From contig JAKAGC010000319.1 in the NCBI GenBank assembly GCA_021817755.1, positions 1 to 5,552 on the forward strand: a DNA stretch of 5,552 nucleotides, written 5' to 3'. Position 1 is the first letter of the stretch. Each line of letters starts with the position of its first letter. This DNA is from Acidobacteriota bacterium. GTDB taxonomy: Bacteria > Acidobacteriota > Aminicenantia > UBA2199. Below the pieces are notes generated by a model that was not told the origin of the DNA, searched no databases, and saw only the letters and a program-made list of their open reading frames with translations. Both the position numbers and the translations under genes were made by a program. This document shows, one piece after another, positions 1 to 5,552 of the stretch.

Positions 1-79
1 TGTCGAAGTTCCCCTAATAACGTTTAATCCGGTAAAAACAGTGAATGATTTACTGCGGCGGGAGCATTTACCTGTATAG
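1..79 (+). CDS. Possible C-terminal tail of a convergent gene (partial)
   Basis: Reading from base 2, this frame is open for 25 codons and stops at TAG (77-79). The tail contains the peptide TVNDLLRREHLPV, with a soluble-protein composition that looks like a helical C-terminus. The start lies outside the window. I do not recognise the family. If real, the gene points towards the minus-strand operon, and about 130 bases separate the two stop codons. An open run of 25 codons is not significant by itself, and the complementary frame is also open to the window edge, so this rests on protein-like composition and on the convergent layout next to a terminator. Confidence 0.4.
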   Translation, partial: VEVPLITFNPVKTVNDLLRREHLPV

Positions 80-135
80 TAATACTCACTGTATTTGATT
101 CATTTTTCCCTTTCACTTCGCTCCAAATTCCCTAT
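80..135. other. Short intergenic spacer
   Basis: This AT-rich stretch lies between the possible plus-strand gene end and the U-tract of the minus-strand terminator. I see no convincing promoter, hairpin or start codon with a ribosome binding site on either strand. Confidence 0.5.
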
Positions 136-169
136 AAAAAAAACGGGCATGGTTAAAATAACCATGCCC
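136..169 (-). terminator. Rho-independent terminator of the operon
   Basis: GGGCATGGTTA (145-155) and TAACCATGCCC (159-169) form a perfect 11-bp stem around a 3-base AAA loop (or 10 bp with a 5-base loop). On the minus strand the stem is followed, after one G, by eight U residues (136-143 is A8 on the plus strand). It starts about 38 bases after the stop codon of the small binding-protein gene, where an operon-closing terminator is expected. On the plus strand a T6 run (181-186) occurs only about 11 bases past the stem, so termination in that direction would be weaker. Confidence 0.93.
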
Positions 170-207
170 TGAATTGATACTTTTTTAAAAAGCCAGAGTT
201 AAAAATA

Positions 208-630
208 TTACATCACGGGTAGTTTTTTGACTGAATCATCCAGAGTGGTAAGGGAAATATACCCTATTGCTCCCGGATTATCCTTAACGAAAGATTTGAT
301 TTCGTTTTCTGTCTCGAATACTCTTGGTGCAACACCAGTTCCGGTGAAAGTCTGGTTTTTCCAATAAATGGAAAACTGTGTGGCGTTTTGTTGAACGATA
401 GTTTTCAAGAATTTTTCATGAATTTTTCCTTCTTTAAGAACAGCCACTAAAATTGTTTTACTATCAGGCCAGATGGTCTGTTTACCGAGGTAGATATTCC
501 GAAGAATCCTGGAATTGATTGAAGGAACGCTATTATCTTTGTTGATAATAATACCGATCGCTTCTTGATCCTGTGCAATAATTCCCCAAAAGAAACAGCT
601 AATTAAAAAGAAGAAGATTAACTTTTTCAT
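208..630 (-). CDS. Secreted single-domain PstS-like (phosphate ABC substrate-binding-type) protein
   Basis: This is a predicted periplasmic protein of 140 aa. Residues 1-19 form a Sec signal peptide (two lysines, then a hydrophobic stretch ending GIIA before QDQ). The mature part has hallmarks of the small PstS-like proteins: an IYLGK..IWPDS segment (46-56), a YW...F.G.G..P..F segment (89-105) and a PGAIGYI signature (119-125). A full PstS has about 320 aa in two lobes, so this is a one-domain relative, although 130-150 aa is a normal size for the subfamily. No pst permease or ATPase gene is nearby, so an uptake role is doubtful; sensing, scavenging or handing ligand to or from the porin are inferences. 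The ATG is preceded by a strong AAGGAGG. The gene starts 15 bases after the porin stop codon, so the two are almost certainly co-transcribed. Family assignment is good; the ligand is unknown. Confidence 0.85.
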   Translation of the reverse strand: MKKLIFFFLISCFFWGIIAQDQEAIGIIINKDNSVPSINSRILRNIYLGKQTIWPDSKTILVAVLKEGKIHEKFLKTIVQQNATQFSIYWKNQTFTGTGVAPRVFETENEIKSFVKDNPGAIGYISLTTLDDSVKKLPVM

Positions 631-636
631 ATGATC

Positions 637-643
637 CCTCCTT
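637..643 (-). promoter_or_regulatory. Ribosome binding site of the PstS-like gene
   Basis: The minus strand reads AAGGAGG, then six bases, then ATG (628-630). The whole porin-to-binding-protein gap is only 15 bases, so this site sits directly behind the porin stop codon (646-648), which favours translational coupling. It supports the chosen start. Confidence 0.85.
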
Positions 644-645
644 TC

Positions 646-1848
646 TTAGAAGCTGAATGAAGTCTTAAAAATGAAGTAGCTCCATTTTTGATAGACTTCA
701 TCTGTATTATACAGGTTAATGTATAATGCAGTACCATCGATGGCATGCCATTCGGCTTTTACGGTCCAGTGTTCATTAAAATCGTACCGTAAACAGGCAC
801 CCAAATCCTTTCTCCAACCCATATGATTGGGGTAACCCATTTCTTCATAGGTTATCCCTTTGCGATCTTTTTTATTTTCATAGAAAAAGTCCGCAAGCCC
901 GGTTAATGTTAACTTGTTGTTAATCATATAGGAAAGCATAACATAATAGGTTTGATTGGTTTGGTATTCAAGTGGAAAGGGAAGATCAAACGCTTCGATA
1001 TCGGTCTTCATTTCGCTGTACTCGGCAGCAAGAGTAAAGTTATTCCACATATACTCCAAAGAGAAAATCCACTGGTGAGGAACCTTTAAGAACCCAATCC
1101 GGGGTGCACCGGAATGTAACAGGAAATCGGTGGAGTATTTTAATGTGCTTACACCGAGTTTTAAACCGGTGACGGGTGTATTCCATTCGGCCTTACCACC
1201 GGCAGCGATTTTTGTACTGAGTGTCAAATCACTTACAACCACCCCTGTATATGGGGATAAAAGATTCAAAAGATTTTGAAGGTGCTTAACAAGTGTTTCA
1301 TCCTTGGAAACATTATTGGTTCCGACATAGGCATGATAACTAATGTCACCGGCATTTCCGAGGTAAACATTTCCGTATACACCCAGTCCCTGATAAGCAA
1401 CGATAAATCCCCTGTAAGTTTCAATGTAAATACCTTGCGGCAGGAAAGCCATGGGTCTTAAAAAATCAGTATCACGTCCCTCGTTATAAAGTCCCAATGG
1501 TGCTTTTACTTTTCCTACGCGCACTCCCAACCAGTTAGTCACCCTGTAATCTGCAAATGCCCAATCCAATACGACAGCATTATTTCCCAGTTCTCCCATA
1601 TCTCTTGAAAATAACTGTAAACCGAAGCGTAACCGATCGGTTAAATTAGTCGAAAGCGTGACACCGACTTCGTTGATTTCAAAAGATCCTTTTTTTGAAC
1701 GTGTTAGGAAATTGTTTTTCTGGCTTTTCATAAAGGCCTGGGATAGAAACCCATTTAGCCTGATTTTGTTTAACACTTCTACAGCCTCGAGCGATGCTCC
1801 AATAAATAGAACACCAATGATCAGAAATATCCAGGTATTTCTCCTCAT
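646..1848 (-). CDS. Porin-like outer-membrane beta-barrel protein
   Basis: This predicted outer-membrane protein has 400 aa. Residues 1-22 are a signal peptide (MRRN, hydrophobic core, LEA cleavage motif before VEV). The rest alternates short amphipathic strands with polar loops, rich in aromatic residues, and ends in KTSFSF. A C-terminal Phe is the usual signal for BAM-dependent barrel insertion. The segment LDWAFADYRVTNWLGVRVGK followed by VKAPLGLYNE (about 94-123) resembles the strand motif of OprP/OprO-type and related porins, in which a variant of 'GK.K.P.G' is common. A small PstS-like gene directly downstream makes an anion or phosphate channel plausible, but no selectivity residue can be claimed. 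The ATG has an ideal AAGGAGG five bases upstream. The gene lies 82 bases after prkA, behind a stem-loop. Barrel assignment is strong; substrate unknown. Confidence 0.85.
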   Translation of the reverse strand: MRRNTWIFLIIGVLFIGASLEAVEVLNKIRLNGFLSQAFMKSQKNNFLTRSKKGSFEINEVGVTLSTNLTDRLRFGLQLFSRDMGELGNNAVVLDWAFADYRVTNWLGVRVGKVKAPLGLYNEGRDTDFLRPMAFLPQGIYIETYRGFIVAYQGLGVYGNVYLGNAGDISYHAYVGTNNVSKDETLVKHLQNLLNLLSPYTGVVVSDLTLSTKIAAGGKAEWNTPVTGLKLGVSTLKYSTDFLLHSGAPRIGFLKVPHQWIFSLEYMWNNFTLAAEYSEMKTDIEAFDLPFPLEYQTNQTYYVMLSYMINNKLTLTGLADFFYENKKDRKGITYEEMGYPNHMGWRKDLGACLRYDFNEHWTVKAEWHAIDGTALYINLYNTDEVYQKWSYFIFKTSFSF

Positions 1849-1853
1849 CTATT

Positions 1854-1860
1854 CCTCCTT
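1854..1860 (-). promoter_or_regulatory. Ribosome binding site of the porin gene
   Basis: The minus strand reads AAGGAGG, then AATAG, then ATG (1846-1848). This near-consensus site is far stronger than the one in front of prkA, consistent with a porin being needed in larger amounts than an AAA+ regulator. It lies directly 3' of the stem-loop/pseudoknot candidate at 1864-1895. Confidence 0.88.
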
Positions 1861-1863
1861 TTT

Positions 1864-1895
1864 GGATTATTCGGGCTTCTTTAATCCAGAAGCCC
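1864..1895 (-). promoter_or_regulatory. Intercistronic stem-loop with possible pseudoknot before the porin gene
   Basis: GGGCTTCT (1873-1880) and AGAAGCCC (1888-1895) form a perfect 8-bp stem with a 7-base loop. The loop contains TAATCC (plus strand, 1882-1887), which is the exact reverse complement of GGATTA at 1864-1869. On the minus-strand RNA, the loop GGAUUA can therefore pair with UAAUCC three bases 3' of the stem, giving an H-type pseudoknot or an alternative hairpin. The AAGGAGG of the porin gene starts only three bases after that second segment. The element begins about 35 bases after the prkA stop codon. No U-tract follows it on the minus strand, so it should not terminate the operon. 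The pairings are seen directly; a regulatory or RNA-stabilising role is inferred. Confidence 0.5.
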
Positions 1896-1910
1896 TTTCT
1901 TTTTCTTCTT
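1873..1910 (+). terminator. Possible plus-strand (antisense) intrinsic terminator
   Basis: Read on the plus strand, the same 8-bp stem (1873-1880 with 1888-1895) runs straight into a pyrimidine tract that is mostly T (TTTCTTTTTCTTCTT, 1896-1910). This is the layout of an intrinsic terminator pointing against the operon. No plus-strand gene lies just upstream; it would stop antisense or read-through RNA that had crossed the porin and binding-protein genes. The stem is short, so strength is uncertain. Confidence 0.4.
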
Positions 1911-1930
1911 AATTATTTAAAATATATCCA

Positions 1931-4264
1931 TTATGATTTGGTAAATTTTTGAGCTAGTTCATTATCAACTACGTACATACATATCTCTTTTGCTCCCTTG
2001 GGGCTGTAATTGTATTTTTTGATTAGATTATTAATCAGAAACGTTACATCTTCCCGAATTCGTTTATCATAGGTTTTAAAAGGTTCTGTATCATAATCTT
2101 TGATGGCACGTCTGAAGTTTTCATTTTTCAGGAAGGGATCCATCACTTTTTGCTTCAAATTAAAAACATACTTTTCGTATAAAAGCATGTACAAATCAGT
2201 TTTCGAAATGTGTCTTTCATCTGCCAGTATTTCTTGTGTCAGTGTAATAGATGCATATTCTTTTTGAGTTTCGATTCGGAAAGACTGGCGGGAATTTTCA
2301 TCGTTTTTCTCACCGAGAAATAATAATTCGATCCGTTTAAAAAATTCCTCATCCACAACAAATCGCCTACCGGTATAAGTACAACGGACTGAATCTCCGA
2401 TTTCGAAATTGATTGCATAGAGATAATCCTGGATATCGGTGGAAATCTGTTCTTCATTAAAATAATACAACGCTTCTTTGACTTCCTGCAATACGGTATA
2501 ATCGTACATCCGGCATAAGGAGTCGAGAAACCCTTCAGGAATATATCCGGGATGTTCTTTTTGTTTCTTCTCGAAATATCCCCTTAAATTGGACATGGTT
2601 ATCAATTTATCTTCATTGGCAAATGTATTAAAAAACTCATTAAAGATTTTAATGGAATCGCGACCGGAGAAACCTTTGTCTCCTTCCTGCTCGGATTCTG
2701 CAATAATCTTTTTTCGTAATCTGGCGGTAAATGCTTTCAAATCATCTTCCGATAACCAGGGAGGTATAAATCCGGTATAAATTTCCATTTTCAGAAGCAA
2801 TAGATTTTTATCGCAGTACATTTCATACTTTTTTGGGTTTTTGATCCATTCCAGTAAACCTTCTGATTTTTGATTCATCCTGGATGCAATGATTATACGA
2901 GCAAAATTATGAAGCACTTTGGGAAGGAAATTGGCGTCGATATGCTTTCCGAAGACGTTACGATATATTTCTACTTCGGTTCGAATATCCATGACATAAG
3001 GGATTTTAATGTATTCGATCCTATCGAGAAAAGAATGCATGTTTTCAACATTCTTCTTATCTTCCGGATTCATTAGAGCCAGGAAAAGTGAATTGACATT
3101 CTCTTCTATATGTTCTACTTTATGGACACCTTCACTGATTATATTGTGTAATTCGATCAATCGTTCGGTGTTATGATTTTTAATATCCATCAAGGCATAA
3201 ATTCCATTATTTGTGCGGGCAAAATTGGAAAACATATAACGCACACGGTTACTGTCCTTAAATAAAGAATCGAGCCTATACTGGAGCATTTCATTGGTAA
3301 ACATATTCTGACGAAGGGGTTTATCTCCGGGATTGAACACACTTATTCCTTCACCAAGACGGCGATTAAAAATGTAAGGTGCGGCATAGAGCATTTCGAA
3401 CACTTTTGAAGAACTATCGAGCTTTTCCAAAAGTGCCTTATATATTGAACTACAAATGGTACAAGGATTATCTCTGAAAACCCATTCGTATTCTTTTTCA
3501 GTAAATAATGAGTATTTGAACTGATCGTTTTTAAATAATTGATCGAAAAATTCACGGCGATATGATTTGGGAATACTCAAAATAGGGTTGTCGTGACTGG
3601 GGCAGGGGATTTCAACATAATCCTCATTATCCCTGATATAAATATGAGGTTTTGGGTAAAAACCTTTTGAATCACCATTCCCGTTATCGAATGAATTGGA
3701 GTATTTCTCAACGGAAGGAATGATATCGCTCTCTATAAAACCGCCAAGAGCATCTCGTTTCAAACGCCATACGGTTTCATATCTCAAGCCTTCCTTGGTA
3801 TTGGAATACATTTCGAATTTCATTAAGAGATTATTGAGAAAGGTACTTTTTCCACATCCGGGAGGTCCTTCGAAGATATATATCTTATTCTGTTGTGTTC
3901 CCTGTCTTAATGCGCGGCTTAAATTAACTAAGCGGTTGGCGAATAACCGGTCGGCAAAAAAAGGCCGGTCGGATTCACTCACAAATAAACGATTGCAGTC
4001 ATAATAGACAAAGCCCACATTTTCAGGATCATCGGGGTACTCTTCCAATCCCTCTTCGACATAGTACTTCATCATATCGTTAAATACCTGGAATACACTA
4101 CGAATAATGGTATGTGGGTCCTTCGACAAATATTCCAGGAATGTATCAAAGGGAACGGGTTTCATCATTCGGTGAGCTTCTATTGTCTCGCTTAAATCTT
4201 TTACGGTTTTATATAACGCTTCCCTGTCGATGACTATGTTTTCGATATTTTCGGTCGGTTCCAT
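1931..4264 (-). CDS. prkA: Divergent PrkA/YeaG-type AAA+ protein (serine protein kinase PrkA family)
   Basis: This 777-aa cytoplasmic protein is well above the usual 630-645 aa of PrkA. Order of parts: N-terminal PrkA lead-in (FDTFLEYLSKDP, 39-50); Walker A GPPGCGKS (133-140); CPSHDNP and IPKSYRREFF (221-240), matching the 'CPMHEDP...IP..LR..F' stretch of Bacillus PrkA; GISVFNPGD (306-314); an NNGIYALMD segment (352-360) where PrkA has its 'G..EF.E' acidic motif; a sensor-like SLFLALMNPED (392-402) and DRIEYIKIPY (414-423); FSGRDS (532-537); and the C-terminal PrkA domain with a YTGRRF turn (630-635) and a KYNYSPKGAKEI ending (750-761). YeaG and PrkA were described as Ser/Thr kinases, and Bacillus PrkA later as an ATP-dependent protease, so activity here cannot be assigned. 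About 50 extra residues lie around 165-215, with more in the C-terminal part. ATG start with a modest GTGAG site, 24 bases after spoVR. Family membership is confident; orthology with canonical PrkA is not. Confidence 0.85.
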   Translation of the reverse strand: MEPTENIENIVIDREALYKTVKDLSETIEAHRMMKPVPFDTFLEYLSKDPHTIIRSVFQVFNDMMKYYVEEGLEEYPDDPENVGFVYYDCNRLFVSESDRPFFADRLFANRLVNLSRALRQGTQQNKIYIFEGPPGCGKSTFLNNLLMKFEMYSNTKEGLRYETVWRLKRDALGGFIESDIIPSVEKYSNSFDNGNGDSKGFYPKPHIYIRDNEDYVEIPCPSHDNPILSIPKSYRREFFDQLFKNDQFKYSLFTEKEYEWVFRDNPCTICSSIYKALLEKLDSSSKVFEMLYAAPYIFNRRLGEGISVFNPGDKPLRQNMFTNEMLQYRLDSLFKDSNRVRYMFSNFARTNNGIYALMDIKNHNTERLIELHNIISEGVHKVEHIEENVNSLFLALMNPEDKKNVENMHSFLDRIEYIKIPYVMDIRTEVEIYRNVFGKHIDANFLPKVLHNFARIIIASRMNQKSEGLLEWIKNPKKYEMYCDKNLLLLKMEIYTGFIPPWLSEDDLKAFTARLRKKIIAESEQEGDKGFSGRDSIKIFNEFFNTFANEDKLITMSNLRGYFEKKQKEHPGYIPEGFLDSLCRMYDYTVLQEVKEALYYFNEEQISTDIQDYLYAINFEIGDSVRCTYTGRRFVVDEEFFKRIELLFLGEKNDENSRQSFRIETQKEYASITLTQEILADERHISKTDLYMLLYEKYVFNLKQKVMDPFLKNENFRRAIKDYDTEPFKTYDKRIREDVTFLINNLIKKYNYSPKGAKEICMYVVDNELAQKFTKS

Positions 4265-4272
4265 TGTTTCCG

Positions 4273-4277
4273 CTCAC
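4273..4277 (-). promoter_or_regulatory. Weak ribosome binding site of prkA
   Basis: The minus strand reads GTGAG, eight bases before the ATG at 4262-4264. It is a partial Shine-Dalgarno match, clearly weaker than the AAGGAGG sites of the two downstream genes. It lies in the 24-base gap after the spoVR stop codon (4289-4291), so prkA translation may depend partly on ribosomes finishing spoVR. Confidence 0.55.
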
Positions 4278-4288
4278 TTTCTGTGTTA

Positions 4289-5552
4289 TCACAGATTTTT
4301 CCTTGTCAATTTTCTGTTTTCCATCGTATAAAGAACGCGGCGTAACTGGGTTTCTTTTTTTCCCTGTATCACCTTTTCTTCAATTTCCGTGGTCTCCAGA
4401 TTAACGGGTTTCCCCCACAAAAACTCGATTCCCATCATGGTATTGGGAATGAAATCCCTATACAGCGGTTTTCCCTCAAATTCATGAACCATATACAAAG
4501 AGCCATTAACGCTCTTCGATTGGTTCAATTCGATATGCGGAGGATGATAAAGAGTATCGAGTACCATCTGCTTATAATCTTCGGCCTTTCTACTCTTTAC
4601 ATAATATTCCCATACCATCCGTTCTTTATTCAATCGTTTTCCAACAACAAAAAGCTGGTTTCTATCCACGAATTCCTGATCCAGGAACGTATTGATAAAG
4701 AGAAAATCGCTGAAATTTTCGCGAACTGAAAAAATAAATTCCAGTCCTTTACCGGTATGAGTATTATAATCTTTTCTTTCCCTTGCGTTCTTGATTCTCT
4801 GGAACGAATAGGTGTAACGTCCTTTATTGGCCATTTCTTCGATGTACTGAAACAATCTCATCCCGAGAGCATAAGGATTTAATCCTACTCGAGGCATTGA
4901 AGTGACACCGGAATTTACCCGGGCATATTCGACTTCATGACCATAAATTCTCTCATCCGCAAGGAATAATCGTTCGTGCCAGTAACTGGCCCATCCTTCA
5001 TTCATAATCTTAGAGCGAATCTGGGGTTGGAAAACCATGGATGTACTATGTACAACTTCGATAACCGATTTCATCCATATATTTTCTTCTTTGTTTAGAA
5101 ATTCTGAGTTTTCCATGATGAATTGAACAACATCCAGCTTTTGAATTTTCCGTTCAGTCTTGTATTTTTCATACAAAGATTCAAACTCGGGATTTTTTCG
5201 GATTACTTCTATGAAAAATGAGTTGATATTTTCTTCACCGTTTTCCCTGATAATCTGATTATAACGTTCTATCTCCCTGACATACTCATGAGTACTTACT
5301 TTTTTTACATCCTGAAGGAAAATATCGAAATAATAATCGATTCGGTTTTTATATTTCTCTCTGTTCGGTGAATTGGCCTGGGATAATTCGCTGTAGTATC
5401 CGACAAGGTTGTCAATACCACGTGCAAACTCAATCACATAATCGACCCAACGGCCTTTTTCCGAGCGGAGCTTTGCAATGAGCCGTTTATCAGAAAGGGC
5501 TTTTCCATTAAAATCATAATCCCAGGTATGTTTAAAATACCCATTATTCTGG
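4289..5552 (-). CDS. spoVR: SpoVR/YcgB-family protein (5' end outside the window)
   Basis: The frame is open to the right edge, giving 420 visible residues and a TGA stop; typical SpoVR proteins have 470-510 aa, so about 50-100 N-terminal residues are missing. A GTG at 5435-5437 is internal, because 38 conserved-looking codons precede it in frame. The visible part begins QNNGYF, matching the end of the family's 'H...H.DFFKNN.YF' motif, so the histidines lie outside the window. It continues with WVDYVIEFARGIDN (35-48), VVQFIMENSEFL (about 141-152), the hallmark KIMNEGWASYWH (181-192) and LNPYALG (224-230). SpoVR is needed for spore cortex formation in Bacillus; YcgB in enterobacteria belongs to the stationary-phase or nitrogen-stress YeaG-YeaH-YcgB group. 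The biochemical role is unknown. The protein is cytoplasmic, with no signal peptide or membrane segment in the visible part. Position next to prkA agrees with the known module. Confidence 0.95.
   Translation of the reverse strand, partial: QNNGYFKHTWDYDFNGKALSDKRLIAKLRSEKGRWVDYVIEFARGIDNLVGYYSELSQANSPNREKYKNRIDYYFDIFLQDVKKVSTHEYVREIERYNQIIRENGEENINSFFIEVIRKNPEFESLYEKYKTERKIQKLDVVQFIMENSEFLNKEENIWMKSVIEVVHSTSMVFQPQIRSKIMNEGWASYWHERLFLADERIYGHEVEYARVNSGVTSMPRVGLNPYALGMRLFQYIEEMANKGRYTYSFQRIKNARERKDYNTHTGKGLEFIFSVRENFSDFLFINTFLDQEFVDRNQLFVVGKRLNKERMVWEYYVKSRKAEDYKQMVLDTLYHPPHIELNQSKSVNGSLYMVHEFEGKPLYRDFIPNTMMGIEFLWGKPVNLETTEIEEKVIQGKKETQLRRVLYTMENRKLTRKNL

Noticed and set aside
24..89. Minus-strand 21-codon ORF starting at GTG 87-89
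   Set aside because: It has no ribosome binding site, is very short, lies just downstream of the operon terminator and overlaps the more protein-like plus-strand frame.
1864..1895. Operon-internal minus-strand terminator between prkA and the porin gene
   Set aside because: On the minus strand the stem is followed by GAATAATCC and then the ribosome binding site, with no U-tract. The hairpin is kept as a possible leader structure instead.
1276..1912. Plus-strand ORFs of 61 and 84 aa over the porin gene
   Set aside because: They are antisense shadows of a clear signal-peptide and beta-barrel gene, with no ribosome binding site or recognisable domain.
2239..2457. Minus-strand 72-aa ORF in another frame of prkA
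   Set aside because: It overlaps the conserved C-terminal PrkA domain out of frame and has no supporting start signal.
3696..4004. Plus-strand ORF of 102 aa inside the prkA gene
   Set aside because: It is antisense to the conserved P-loop region of the PrkA-like gene, has no family features and reflects the codon composition of the real gene.
4280..4295. TGTG-N4-CACA palindrome resembling a CRP site
   Set aside because: CRP sites need TGTGA-N6-TCACA. The spacer here is four bases and the site spans the spoVR stop codon with no promoter in sight.
5435..5437. GTG as the true start of the SpoVR-family protein
   Set aside because: The frame continues upstream to the window edge with residues matching the SpoVR family (QNNGYF and WVDY), and no ribosome binding site precedes the GTG.

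Overview
The window looks like part of the chromosome of a Gram-negative bacterium of moderately low GC. Two encoded proteins have Sec signal peptides, and one is an outer-membrane beta-barrel ending in phenylalanine. I cannot assign a phylum from the sequence alone. No rRNA, tRNA, CRISPR array or mobile element is visible.

Layout: nearly everything is one minus-strand transcription unit, read from the right edge to the left. In transcription order: (1) the 3' part of a SpoVR/YcgB-family gene that enters from beyond the right edge (4289-5552); (2) after a 24-base gap, a divergent, enlarged PrkA/YeaG-type AAA+ protein of 777 aa (1931-4264); (3) after an 82-base gap with a stem-loop and possible pseudoknot, a 400-aa porin-like outer-membrane protein (646-1848); (4) after a 15-base gap, a 140-aa secreted single-domain PstS-like phosphate-binding-type protein (208-630). 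A strong intrinsic terminator (136-169) closes the unit. At the left edge, 25 codons that may be the tail of a convergent plus-strand gene end at position 79.

How the genes may work together: prkA, a DUF444 gene (yeaH/yhbH) and spoVR form a widely conserved module expressed in stationary phase, nitrogen stress or sporulation. Here spoVR precedes prkA directly, and the DUF444 partner is not between them; it could lie beyond the right edge. The same strand then carries an outer-membrane channel and a periplasmic anion-binding-type protein with no ABC permease or ATPase. Co-direction, short spacing and one shared terminator suggest, but do not prove, that a cytoplasmic stress module and an envelope pair are co-expressed. 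The most unusual parts are the divergent PrkA (extra segments, GPPGCGKS P-loop, altered acidic motif, Cys/His pairs) and the structured leader in front of the porin gene.
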